From Aeromicrobium yanjiei (lineage in GTDB: Bacteria > Actinomycetota > Actinomycetes > Propionibacteriales > Nocardioidaceae), in the NCBI RefSeq assembly GCF_009649075.1, contig NZ_CP045737.1, forward strand, positions 3,348,001-3,412,000: a stretch of 64,000 nt of DNA, read 5' to 3'. The stretch's first letter is position 1. The number at the start of each line of letters is the position of its first letter. The translations under genes and the position numbers were made by a program. The notes under the pieces were generated by a model that had not been told where the DNA came from, ran no database searches, and was given only the letters and a program-made list of their open reading frames with translations. Of this stretch, positions 34,622 through 43,507 are shown in pieces.

Positions 34622-35905
34622 CTAGAGGTGGTCGATCGCCCGAGCGGGGCTCTCGATCGCGTCCGCGACGATCCGCATGAAGCCGGCCGCGGTGCCGCCG
34701 TCGCAGACCCGGTGGTCGAAGACGAACGACATCTGGCCGATCTTGCGGATCGTCAGCTCCCCGTCGACCACCCACGGCCGGTCGATGATCCGCCCGAAGC
34801 CCAGGATCGCGACCTGCGGGTGGTTGATGATCGCGGCACTGCCGTCGACGTTGAACGCTCCGTAGTTGTTGAGGGTGAACGTGCCGCCGCTCAGCTCGGC
34901 CTGCGTGGCCCGGCCCTCCCGCGCCGCCGCCGTGAGGCGACGCAGCTCGGCGTCCAGCTCGGTCGTCGTCAGGCGATGAGCACCCAGGACCGCAGGGACC
35001 ACGAGGCCCCGGTCGGTCTGCGTCGCGATGGCGAGGTTGACCCCGTCGTACCGGATCAGCTCCTGCCGATCGGCGTCGATCTCGCCGTTCAGCTCGGGGT
35101 GCGCCCGCAGGGCCGCGACCGTGAACCGTGCGAGGTACGCCAGCAGTCCCGGTGCGGGCAGGCCGCGGGCCCGGGCCTGCTCACGCAGCGCGAACAGCTC
35201 GGTGAAGTCGACGTCGACCCAGACCGTGGCCTCGGGGATCTCGCTGCGGCTGCGGCTCAACGCTGCAGAGACCGCCTTGCGGAATCCGTTCATCGGCACC
35301 CGTTCGGCCACCGCCAGACCCGTCCGTGAGCTGGTCGTCCCGGCCGTGGCGGCAGCGATCGCCGCCTCCACGTCCCGCCGGGTGATGAGACCGTCGGCAC
35401 CGGTGCCCGCAATGCCCAGCACAGACAGTCCCGCCTCCCGCGCGAGCCGGCGCACCAGCGGCGAGGTCACGCGGGGCACCCGGTCCGGCACGGCAGGCGT
35501 GGCGGCTGCGTGCACCACGTCCGCGGCACCGCCCGCCCTGCGCGTCCGGCGGCGCCCCGGCGTCCTTTCGGAGGTGCCGTAGCCGATCAGCACGTTGCCC
35601 GAGCCGGCCTGCTCCTCCTCGCGGTACTGCTCACCCGCCGGTGCGGCCCGCTCGATCGAGATGAGCGGACGGCCCACGTCGACGGCCCGTCCCTCCTCGC
35701 CGTGCAGGACGCTGACGGTGCCCGCGTACGGCGACGGCACCTCGACGACCGACTTGGCCGTCTCGACCTCGACCACGGCCTGGTCGACCGCCACAGGATC
35801 GCCCACCGCGACCAACCACCGGACGATCTCGGCCTCGGTCAGCCCCTCGCCCAGGTCGGGGAGGGTGAACGTCTGCGTCGTCCCCGCGCCCGGCGAGGCG
35901 CTCAC
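34622..35905 (-). CDS. bkdC: Branched-chain 2-oxoacid dehydrogenase E2 (dihydrolipoyl acyltransferase)
   Basis: A 427-residue E2 subunit. The lipoyl domain (about 10-86) has the lipoyl-lysine K51 in VEVETAKSVVEVPSP. The E3-binding domain (about 148-186) contains SPLVRRLAREAGLSVLGI and GTGADGLITRRDVEAA. The catalytic acyltransferase domain ends with FVFDHRVCDGGTAAGF, carrying the active His. There is one lipoyl domain, as usual for this type. The GTG start overlaps the E1beta stop (GTGA). An E3 gene is not in the window. Confidence 0.92.
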   Translation of the reverse strand: MSASPGAGTTQTFTLPDLGEGLTEAEIVRWLVAVGDPVAVDQAVVEVETAKSVVEVPSPYAGTVSVLHGEEGRAVDVGRPLISIERAAPAGEQYREEEQAGSGNVLIGYGTSERTPGRRRTRRAGGAADVVHAAATPAVPDRVPRVTSPLVRRLAREAGLSVLGIAGTGADGLITRRDVEAAIAAATAGTTSSRTGLAVAERVPMNGFRKAVSAALSRSRSEIPEATVWVDVDFTELFALREQARARGLPAPGLLAYLARFTVAALRAHPELNGEIDADRQELIRYDGVNLAIATQTDRGLVVPAVLGAHRLTTTELDAELRRLTAAAREGRATQAELSGGTFTLNNYGAFNVDGSAAIINHPQVAILGFGRIIDRPWVVDGELTIRKIGQMSFVFDHRVCDGGTAAGFMRIVADAIESPARAIDHL

Positions 35906-36891
35906 GCGTCCTCCCACTGCAGCGTGTCGACGGCGTCGAGGATGCGGTCGACGCTCGGCAGGTGGAAGCGCTCGAGCTTGGGCGGCGGATACGGGATGTC
36001 GAATCCGGTGACCCGTCGGACCGGGGCGGCCAGGTGGTGGAAGCACCGCTCGGTCACCCGCGCCACGATCTCGGAGGCCACGCTCGCGAACCCGGCCGAC
36101 TCCGCGACCACCACCGCACGTCCGGTCGAGCGCACCGCGGCGCACACGGTCTCGTCGTCGAACGGGACCAGCGAGCGCACGTCGACGACCTGGAGGCTGC
36201 GGCCCTCCGTCGCCGCGACGTCGGCGGCCTCGAGCGCGAGCGGGACCGAGGTGCCGTACGCGATCAGGGTCGCGTCGGTGCCCTCTCGGCGAACGACGGC
36301 CCGGCCGATGCCGGGCTGCGGGGCGTCCAGATCGACCTCGTCCTTGCTGAAGTAGAGCTTCTTGGGCTCCAGCACCACCACGGGGTCGGGCGAGCCGATG
36401 GCGGCGCGGAGCAGCGCATAGCCGTCCGCGACGGTCGCGGGGGCGAGCACGGTCAGTCCGGGCGTGTGGACGTAGTACGCCTCGGAGGAGTCGCAGTGGT
36501 GCTCGACGCCCCCGATGCCGCCCGCGTAGGGGATGCGGATCGTGATCGGCATCGGCATCCTGCCCCGGGTGCGGTTGCGCAGCTTGGCGACGTGGCTGAC
36601 CACCTGCTCGAACGCCGGGTAGGCGAAGGCGTCGAACTGCATCTCGACGACCGGACGCATGCCGTTCATCGCCAGACCGACCGCCATGCCCACGATGCCC
36701 GACTCCGCGAGGGGCGTGTCGAAGCAGCGGCTCTCACCGAACTCGGCCGTCAGCCCGTCGGTGACCCGGAACACCCCGCCGAGCGGACCGACGTCCTCGC
36801 CGAACATCAGCACGGACTCGTCCTCGCGCATCGCGTCGCGCAGCGCGAGGTTGAGCGCCTGCGCCATCGTGATCTTCTCGTGCTCGGCCAT
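35902..36891 (-). CDS. bkdB: Branched-chain 2-oxoacid dehydrogenase E1 beta subunit
   Basis: A 329-residue transketolase-like E1beta: MAQALNLALRDAMREDESVL, MFGEDVGPLGGVFRVTDGL, CFDTPLAESGIVGMAVGLAM, then the C-terminal EIVARVTERCFHHLAAPVRR. It forms the thiamine diphosphate active site with E1alpha and decarboxylates valine-, leucine- and isoleucine-derived oxoacids. A pyruvate dehydrogenase role cannot be excluded from sequence alone, but the operon with E2 and an Lrp-type regulator favours BCKDH. Its ATG overlaps the E1alpha stop by 1 nt. Confidence 0.92.
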   Translation of the reverse strand: MAEHEKITMAQALNLALRDAMREDESVLMFGEDVGPLGGVFRVTDGLTAEFGESRCFDTPLAESGIVGMAVGLAMNGMRPVVEMQFDAFAYPAFEQVVSHVAKLRNRTRGRMPMPITIRIPYAGGIGGVEHHCDSSEAYYVHTPGLTVLAPATVADGYALLRAAIGSPDPVVVLEPKKLYFSKDEVDLDAPQPGIGRAVVRREGTDATLIAYGTSVPLALEAADVAATEGRSLQVVDVRSLVPFDDETVCAAVRSTGRAVVVAESAGFASVASEIVARVTERCFHHLAAPVRRVTGFDIPYPPPKLERFHLPSVDRILDAVDTLQWEDA

Positions 36892-37973
36892 CAGACGGCG
36901 TCCTCTCGGCCCAGCTCCTCGGCGAGGAACGCGGACTGCTCCCGCAGCTGAGGGGTGGGCTCGGCGTAGACGTGGGCGAACAGCTCCTGCGGGTCCGGCT
37001 CCACATCGGCCATCAGCCCGTCGCGCATCGCCGCGGCCAGGGTCTCGGCGGCCGCCGTCATCTCGGACTCGATCGCCGCCGTCAGCAGCCCCTTGCCGGT
37101 CAGGTGCGTGGCGCTGCGCAGCAAGGGGTCGCGCGACCGCCAGGCCTCGACGTCGTCATCGCTGCGGTAGCGCGTCGCGTCGTCGGCGTTGGTGTGCGCC
37201 TGCATGCGATACGTGTGGGCCTCGACGAGCTGTGGGCCCCCACCGGCGCGGGCGGCCTCGACAGCGTCCCCCAGGACCGACAGCAGCGCGGCGACGTCGT
37301 TGCCGTCGACCCGCCTGCCCGGCATCCCGTAGCCGACCGCCTTGTGCGCGAGCGACGGTGCGACGCTCTGGCGCGCGAGCGGGACGGAGATCGCGAACTC
37401 GTTGTTCTGCACGAAGAACACGACCGGCGCACCGAACACCGCGGCGAAGTTGAGGGCCTCGTGGAAGTCGCCCTCGCTCGTGGCGCCGTCACCGCACATC
37501 GCCATCACGACCGTGTCCTCGCCGCGCAGCGTCGCGGCATGGGCGACGCCGACCGCGTGCGGCAGCTGGGTCGCGAGCGGAGTGGCCTGCGGTGCGACCC
37601 GCGTGGCGACGGGGTCGTAGCCCGAGTGCCAGTCACCGCTCAGCAGCATGAGGGCCTCGGCCGGATCGACCCCGCGCGTGACGATCGAGACGGTGTCGCG
37701 ATAGGTCGGGAACAGCCAGTCCTGCTCACGCATCACGAGCGCGGCGGCCACCTGGCACGCTTCCTGCCCGTGGGAGGAGGGATAGACCGCGAGCCGGCCC
37801 TGCCGCACGAGGGCGTACGCCTGGTCGTTGATGCGGCGCCCGACGACGAGCGCCTCGTGCGCACGGACCAGGTCGGCGTCCGCGGGCAGGCGCAGGGTGG
37901 ACTCGGGGACCGGCCGGCCCAGGGGGTCGACCAGCTGGATCGGCTCCCCGGGGAGCATGCCGGCAGGCGTCAC
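36891..37973 (-). CDS. bkdA: Branched-chain 2-oxoacid dehydrogenase E1 alpha subunit
   Basis: A 360-residue E1alpha. The thiamine diphosphate motif MCGDGATSEGDFHEALNFAA continues to VVFFVQNNEFAIS. PSSHGQEACQVAAALVMREQ and AHTYRMQAHTNADDATRYRS (phosphorylation-loop-like region) are typical. The GTG start at 37973 has GAGGAG 8 nt upstream; ATG 37958 is a shorter alternative. It leads the bkdABC operon and is divergent from an AsnC/Lrp regulator 160 bp away. Confidence 0.93.
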   Translation of the reverse strand: MTPAGMLPGEPIQLVDPLGRPVPESTLRLPADADLVRAHEALVVGRRINDQAYALVRQGRLAVYPSSHGQEACQVAAALVMREQDWLFPTYRDTVSIVTRGVDPAEALMLLSGDWHSGYDPVATRVAPQATPLATQLPHAVGVAHAATLRGEDTVVMAMCGDGATSEGDFHEALNFAAVFGAPVVFFVQNNEFAISVPLARQSVAPSLAHKAVGYGMPGRRVDGNDVAALLSVLGDAVEAARAGGGPQLVEAHTYRMQAHTNADDATRYRSDDDVEAWRSRDPLLRSATHLTGKGLLTAAIESEMTAAAETLAAAMRDGLMADVEPDPQELFAHVYAEPTPQLREQSAFLAEELGREDAV

Positions 37974-38133
37974 AGCCCACTCCTCTCGTCGTCACACCGT
38001 GTCCTCGCATCGTCACCCACGGGGGCAGTTGACTTCCACCACCGGCGAATTCCTGAGAACATGTCCACGACGGACCCAGTTGACCGGTCCATACGTCCAA
38101 TCGCGAGGCGAGCAGTCAGGAACGGTGAGACGT

Positions 38134-38583
38134 ATGGCAGGTGCCGAGCTGGACGACATCGACGAGCGGATCGTCCGCGCTCTCGAGGCCGACGGGCGGC
38201 TGTCGATGCGGCAGCTGGCCGAGCAGGTGCACATCTCCCGCGCGAACGCGTACGCCCGGGTGGAGCGCCTCACCACCTCCGGCGTGATCACCGGGTTCAC
38301 CGCGACGACCGACCCCGTCGCGCGGGGACTCGGCACGTCCGCCTACGTGACGATGAACGTGCGCCAGACCGACTGGCGCTCGATCCACACGCAGCTGCGC
38401 CGCCTCAGCGGCATCGAGCACATCGCCCTCGTCGGCGGCGACTTCGACGTCGTGCTGCTCGCCCGCGCCAAGGACAATGCGGATCTGCGGCGCTTGGTGC
38501 TGGACGAGATCCAGGCGATCCCCGGGGTGGTCAACACCCGGACCCTGCTGATCTTCGAGGAGTCGTTCCCCCACCAGCCGTGA
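38134..38583 (+). CDS. Lrp/AsnC family regulator, probably controlling bkd
   Basis: A 149-residue regulator. The N-terminal winged helix (LDDIDERIVRALEADGRLSM, QLAEQVHISRANAYARVERL) is followed by an AsnC effector domain (GTSAYVTMNVRQTDW, GGDFDVVLLARAKDNADLRR). In many bacteria BkdR, an Lrp-type protein sensing branched-chain amino acids, sits next to bkd, as here. The regulator probably binds within the 160-bp divergent region, but I saw no clean palindrome there. ATG 38134 follows AGGAA. Confidence 0.9.
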   Translation: MAGAELDDIDERIVRALEADGRLSMRQLAEQVHISRANAYARVERLTTSGVITGFTATTDPVARGLGTSAYVTMNVRQTDWRSIHTQLRRLSGIEHIALVGGDFDVVLLARAKDNADLRRLVLDEIQAIPGVVNTRTLLIFEESFPHQP

Positions 38584-38601
38584 GAGCGCGGCGTACGTGC
38601 G

Positions 38602-39018
38602 CTACTTGGTCTGCAGCACCTGGACGTGGCACGTACCGCCGCCCTCGGGCGCCGGGATCCGGTAGATCTTGAACGCCACCGAGCCGTCGGGGGCGATGTT
38701 CTCGACCCGCTTGGTCTTGGCCCGCTCGGGGCTTCCGGTCGCCTCGCCGATGAACACGGTCACCTGGAAGCTCGCCAGGGCCTTGCCGCCGTTGACCAGG
38801 AAGCCCGAGGCCGCCCACCTGCCCTCGGCGTTCTTCTCGCAGCGGAAGCGCAGCAGCGCCTCCGGGACGGACGGGCCTGCCGCGTCGACGACGGCCGAGC
38901 CGACGGCCGGCTGCGTCGTGGCGCCCGTCGAGGGGCTCGGTGCCGCGGACGACCCGTCCGACTCAGCGCCGCAGGCCGCCAGCAGGAGGAGGAGAAGAGC
39001 CACCGCTGCCGTACGCAT
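38602..39018 (-). CDS. Small secreted lipoprotein of unknown function
   Basis: A 138-residue protein with lipobox LLAAC (Cys16) and a Ser/Ala/Thr-rich linker to about residue 48. A compact beta-rich domain of about 85 residues follows, with two Cys (RFRCEK and GGGTCHVQV) that may form a disulfide. The segment WAASGFLVNGGKALASFQVT resembles FxLyD-like extracellular domains, but I do not assign a family. It is divergent from the PGPGW membrane gene. Confidence 0.75.
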   Translation of the reverse strand: MRTAAVALLLLLLAACGAESDGSSAAPSPSTGATTQPAVGSAVVDAAGPSVPEALLRFRCEKNAEGRWAASGFLVNGGKALASFQVTVFIGEATGSPERAKTKRVENIAPDGSVAFKIYRIPAPEGGGTCHVQVLQTK

Positions 39019-39072
39019 GAGGCCATCCCATCACGCCGGACGGCTCGGGCGGCGCAGGCTCGCGGCCCCCTG

Positions 39073-39078
39073 TACCCT
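39073..39078 (+). promoter_or_regulatory. Candidate leaderless promoter -10 element
   Basis: TACCCT followed by 7 nt and the ATG of the small membrane protein gene. No Shine-Dalgarno sequence can fit between them. Confidence 0.4.
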
Positions 39079-39085
39079 CGCGGGC

Positions 39086-39568
39086 ATGAGGTCCAAGCGC
39101 TTCGCGCGTCGCATCGCCATCGAAGTCGCCGGTTGGACGCTTCTCGTCGCCGGCTTCGCCGCCCTCTTCCTCCCGGGTCCGGGCCTGCTGAGCCTGTTCG
39201 CCGGCCTGGCGATCCTCTCCCAGCAGTACGAGTGGGCCGAGCGCCGCGTGCGTCCGGTCGAGGTGGCCGCATACAAGTCGGCCGCGCAGGGCGTGCAGAC
39301 CTGGCCGCGCATCATCGCGAGCACCGTGTTCGCCCTCGGGATCGGCGCGGTCGGCATCGTGTGGGGTATCGGGCCGGACGCACCGACCTGGTGGCCGGTC
39401 GACGAGAAGTGGTGGCTGATCGGCGGCTGGGGCACCGGCGCGACCCTGCTGGCATCGTCCGCGTTCGCTCTCGCGCTCATCGTCTACAGCTTCCGCCGGT
39501 TCCGCGGCGTCGAGGACATCGACGCTGAGATCGAGCGGGTCGCGAACCCGCAGAAGGAGTCCCGCTAG
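39086..39568 (+). CDS. PGPGW/TIGR02611-type small membrane protein
   Basis: A 160-residue protein with about four hydrophobic segments and the hallmark FLPGPGLLSLFAGLAILSQQ near residue 30, followed by an amphipathic stretch ending EWAERRVRPV. This matches the actinobacterial TIGR02611/PGPGW family, of unknown function. The start was chosen from the conserved beginning (MRSKRFARRI), with a TACCCT element 7 nt before it. It overlaps the convergent thioesterase gene by 4 bp. Confidence 0.82.
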   Translation: MRSKRFARRIAIEVAGWTLLVAGFAALFLPGPGLLSLFAGLAILSQQYEWAERRVRPVEVAAYKSAAQGVQTWPRIIASTVFALGIGAVGIVWGIGPDAPTWWPVDEKWWLIGGWGTGATLLASSAFALALIVYSFRRFRGVEDIDAEIERVANPQKESR

Positions 39569-40167
39569 TCCTGCCGCTCGACCACGAACAGGGCGTCGGC
39601 CTCGGCGCACAACGTGTCGCCGGACCACATCTCGCCGCGGACGAAGCGCTTGCGCCCCTCCTCACGGTCCAGCCACCCGCGGACGCGCATCGGCACGTCG
39701 ACCGGCACGATCGAGCGGAAGTCGGTCTTGAGGTACGCGGTGCGGGTCGCGCTGTGCCCCCGGTGCGAGGCCATCACGCCGAGCACCTCGTCGAACACGG
39801 TCGCGATGGTGCCGCCGTGGGCCGCGCCGCCCCGCCCGAGGAAGAACGTCCCGAAGGTCACCGTCCCCTCGACCTTGTCGTCCTCGACGACGTCGAGCAG
39901 GACCGGCGGCAGGGCCGGGTGGCCGCGGACCGGCAGGTTCCGCAGCCGACCCGCGAGACGATCGGGCTCGGGGACCTTCAGCGGCGTGAGCGTCTGCGTC
40001 CATCCCTGCAGGTCGGCGGCCAGCCGCTCGAGCACCTCGGCGCTCGGCGCGGCCGCGGTCAGCGCGTCGTGGAAGCTCCGCAGCGCCTCCAGTGCGGTCC
40101 CGAAGGCCCGCACCTGCTCCGGGCCGGCGGAGCTGTCGAAGTGGTTCTCAGCGGAGTCCGAGCCCAT
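39565..40167 (-). CDS. PaaI-like hotdog thioesterase
   Basis: A 200-residue protein. An N-terminal helical extension of about 90 residues precedes a hotdog domain with LGRGGAAHGGTIATVFDEVL (HGG turn) and YLKTDFRSIVPVDVPMRVRG. It probably hydrolyses acyl- or aryl-CoA esters. The N-terminal extension is longer than in simple PaaI proteins. It lies 3 nt downstream of the antibiotic-biosynthesis-monooxygenase-like gene, in one operon. Confidence 0.83.
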   Translation of the reverse strand: MGSDSAENHFDSSAGPEQVRAFGTALEALRSFHDALTAAAPSAEVLERLAADLQGWTQTLTPLKVPEPDRLAGRLRNLPVRGHPALPPVLLDVVEDDKVEGTVTFGTFFLGRGGAAHGGTIATVFDEVLGVMASHRGHSATRTAYLKTDFRSIVPVDVPMRVRGWLDREEGRKRFVRGEMWSGDTLCAEADALFVVERQD

Positions 40168-40170
40168 CCG

Positions 40171-40467
40171 TCAGATGGCCGGATCGGTCGTGAAGACGGT
40201 CAGCACGGGCGCAGCCGCGAGCAGCGGGCCGAGGTCGGTGACCTGGCCCGGTCCGGCGCGGAACTCGCGGTAGGCCGCGTCGTGCTCCTCGGACTCCCAG
40301 CGCTCGTACGCGACCCAGTGCGCGGGATCCTCGCGATCGACCAGCACGTCGACGCCCTGGTTGCCGTCGAAGGCCCGGGTCTCCTCGAGCACCCGTCGCA
40401 GCACGGTCCGTGCCTCGTCGAGGAGCTCGGGCTTGAAGCGGAGCTCGAGCGTTGCGGTGATCGCCAT
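40171..40467 (-). CDS. Antibiotic biosynthesis monooxygenase (ABM) domain protein
   Basis: A 98-residue dimeric alpha/beta-barrel protein: AITATLELRFKPELLDEART, TRAFDGNQGVDVLVD, HWVAYERWESEEHDAAYREF. These match ABM/quinol monooxygenase-like small proteins. The fold supports cofactor-free oxidation or simple ligand binding, so the function is open. It is divergent from the acyl-CoA synthetase gene (117 bp). Confidence 0.82.
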   Translation of the reverse strand: MAITATLELRFKPELLDEARTVLRRVLEETRAFDGNQGVDVLVDREDPAHWVAYERWESEEHDAAYREFRAGPGQVTDLGPLLAAAPVLTVFTTDPAI

Positions 40468-40584
40468 GGTGTTCTCCAGTTTCGGTGGTCGGACCGCCCA
40501 CACTAGAGCCGAGGCGCAACCCTGTCGCATCCAGTGGCAGGGCACTATGGGGTGACGTGATCCACGCCATACCCGGAGGTTGAT

Positions 40585-42117
<1,533 letters not shown>

Positions 42118-42123
42118 CCCGCG

Positions 42124-42209
42124 GATTCCCAGGAGAACCCAGGAACCTGTCACCGATCACCCGTCACGACGTGGGTGAGACGTCAGCTTCGGGGGTTCTC
42201 CTGGGAATC
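42124..42209. repeat. Palindromic dispersed repeat/terminator, copy A
   Basis: An 86-bp element bounded by perfect 17-bp inverted arms (GATTCCCAGGAGAACCC at 42124-42140 and its complement at 42193-42209). An internal partial palindrome CACCC...GTGGGTG lies in the middle. It sits between convergent stops at 42117 and 42225, so it could terminate both transcripts. Confidence 0.85.
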
Positions 42210-42224
42210 TGCGACCCGTCGGGC

Positions 42225-43301
42225 TCAGCCGCGCAGCTGGGCGGCGAGGGGGCAGTCGAAGGGATCGCGCGCCCGGATGCCGACGTTGTTGAGGTAGTCG
42301 ATCACGATCCCGTACGACTGGAAGAGCCCGACCTCCAGGTAGTCGACGCCCTGCGCCTCGCAGTGGGCGCGTACGAGCGGCTGCGCCTTGCGCAGGTTGC
42401 AGCGCGGCATGTTGGGGAACAGGTGGTGCTCGATCTGGTAGTTCAGCCCGCCCATCGCCCAGTCGACGACCGGATTGCCCCGCACGTTGCGCGACACCAT
42501 GACCTGGCGGCGCAGGAAGTCGAGCTTCATCCCCGGCGGGATGATCGGCATCCCCTTGTGCGCCGGCGCGAAGGAGGCGCCGAGGCAGAAGCCGAACACC
42601 GCCATCTGGACGGCGAAGAAGGCCAGGGCCTTGCCCAGGGGCAGGAACGTCAGCAAGATCGCGACGTACGCCGTCAGGCGGGTCACGACCAGGAACAGCT
42701 CGACCCGGCGCCACGGTTGCTTGGAGGTCTTGTCGCGGGCCGCGCGGATGCTCTCGGCATGCAGGTTCAGCCCCTCGAGCGTCAGCAGGGGGAAGAACAG
42801 CCACCCCTGGCGCTTGACGAACCAGCCGGCGAATCCCTCGGTGCGCTGCGCGACGATGCCGGGCGTGAAGGCGATCGCGCCCGGCCCGATGTCGGGGTCG
42901 TAGCCCTCGAGATTGGGACCCTTGTGGTGCATGTTGTGCTTTGCCCGCCACCACGCGAAGCTCAGCCCGGCGAATCCGCCCGCAAGGATGCGGGCGGTCC
43001 AGGAGTTCCACTTCGCGGAGGTGAACATCTGCCGGTGGGCGGCGTCGTGGCCGAGGAAGCCGAACTGCGTCACGATGACACCCAGCGCAGCCGCCAGCAC
43101 CAGCTGGAACCATGAGTTGCCCAGCGCGAAGAAGGCGACCCAGATCGCGAAGAACGCCGCGACGTGCGCGCCGATCTGCCACCAGTAGTACAGGCGCCGG
43201 CGCTCGAGCAGTCCCTCGTCGCGGACCGCCTTCATCAGCTCGGCGTAGCGACTCACGTACCGCTCGCTCGGCGCCGGGCCGGTCTGGAGCTCCTGGGTCA
43301 T
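42225..43301 (-). CDS. Membrane fatty acid desaturase (acyl-CoA/acyl-lipid type)
   Basis: A 358-residue integral membrane di-iron desaturase. The three His boxes are GHDAAH (His85/His89), HNMHH (122-126) and QIEHH (289-293), with about four to six hydrophobic segments between. The QxxHH third box is typical of front-end and linoleoyl-CoA-type desaturases. It should insert a double bond into membrane lipid acyl chains using a ferredoxin or reductase partner, for which FprA is a candidate. Regiospecificity is unknown. Confidence 0.92.
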   Translation of the reverse strand: MTQELQTGPAPSERYVSRYAELMKAVRDEGLLERRRLYYWWQIGAHVAAFFAIWVAFFALGNSWFQLVLAAALGVIVTQFGFLGHDAAHRQMFTSAKWNSWTARILAGGFAGLSFAWWRAKHNMHHKGPNLEGYDPDIGPGAIAFTPGIVAQRTEGFAGWFVKRQGWLFFPLLTLEGLNLHAESIRAARDKTSKQPWRRVELFLVVTRLTAYVAILLTFLPLGKALAFFAVQMAVFGFCLGASFAPAHKGMPIIPPGMKLDFLRRQVMVSRNVRGNPVVDWAMGGLNYQIEHHLFPNMPRCNLRKAQPLVRAHCEAQGVDYLEVGLFQSYGIVIDYLNNVGIRARDPFDCPLAAQLRG

Positions 43302-43413
43302 GTGCGCCCCCTTCTGGGGTGCTCATCACGGACCGCCGGGGGCTGGACGCCACTGACTGGCAACGTGTTGACCACTCTGGCACGCATCCGGGAAGGCTGC
43401 GCGCCCAGCGGCC

Positions 43414-43499
43414 GATTCCCAGGAGAACCCCGGAATCCTGCGGCGACCACAGGTTGCGCCCGGTGGGACGTGACAGATTCCGTGGTTCTCCTGGGAATC
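43414..43499. repeat. Palindromic dispersed repeat/terminator, copy B
   Basis: Same 86-bp length and left arm (GATTCCCAGGAGAACCC, 43414-43430) as copy A. The right arm is GGTTCTCCTGGGAATC (43484-43499). Inner segments CGGAATC and GATTCCG extend the stem. It starts 9 bp beyond the pyc stop on the minus strand, in terminator position. Confidence 0.85.
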
Positions 43500-43507
43500 C
43501 GGGGCGG

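Noticed and set aside
37974-38133. Operator for the Lrp/AsnC regulator between bkdA and its divergent gene
   Set aside because: A TTGACC -35-like element is present at 38080, but no matching -10 or clear palindrome could be defined.
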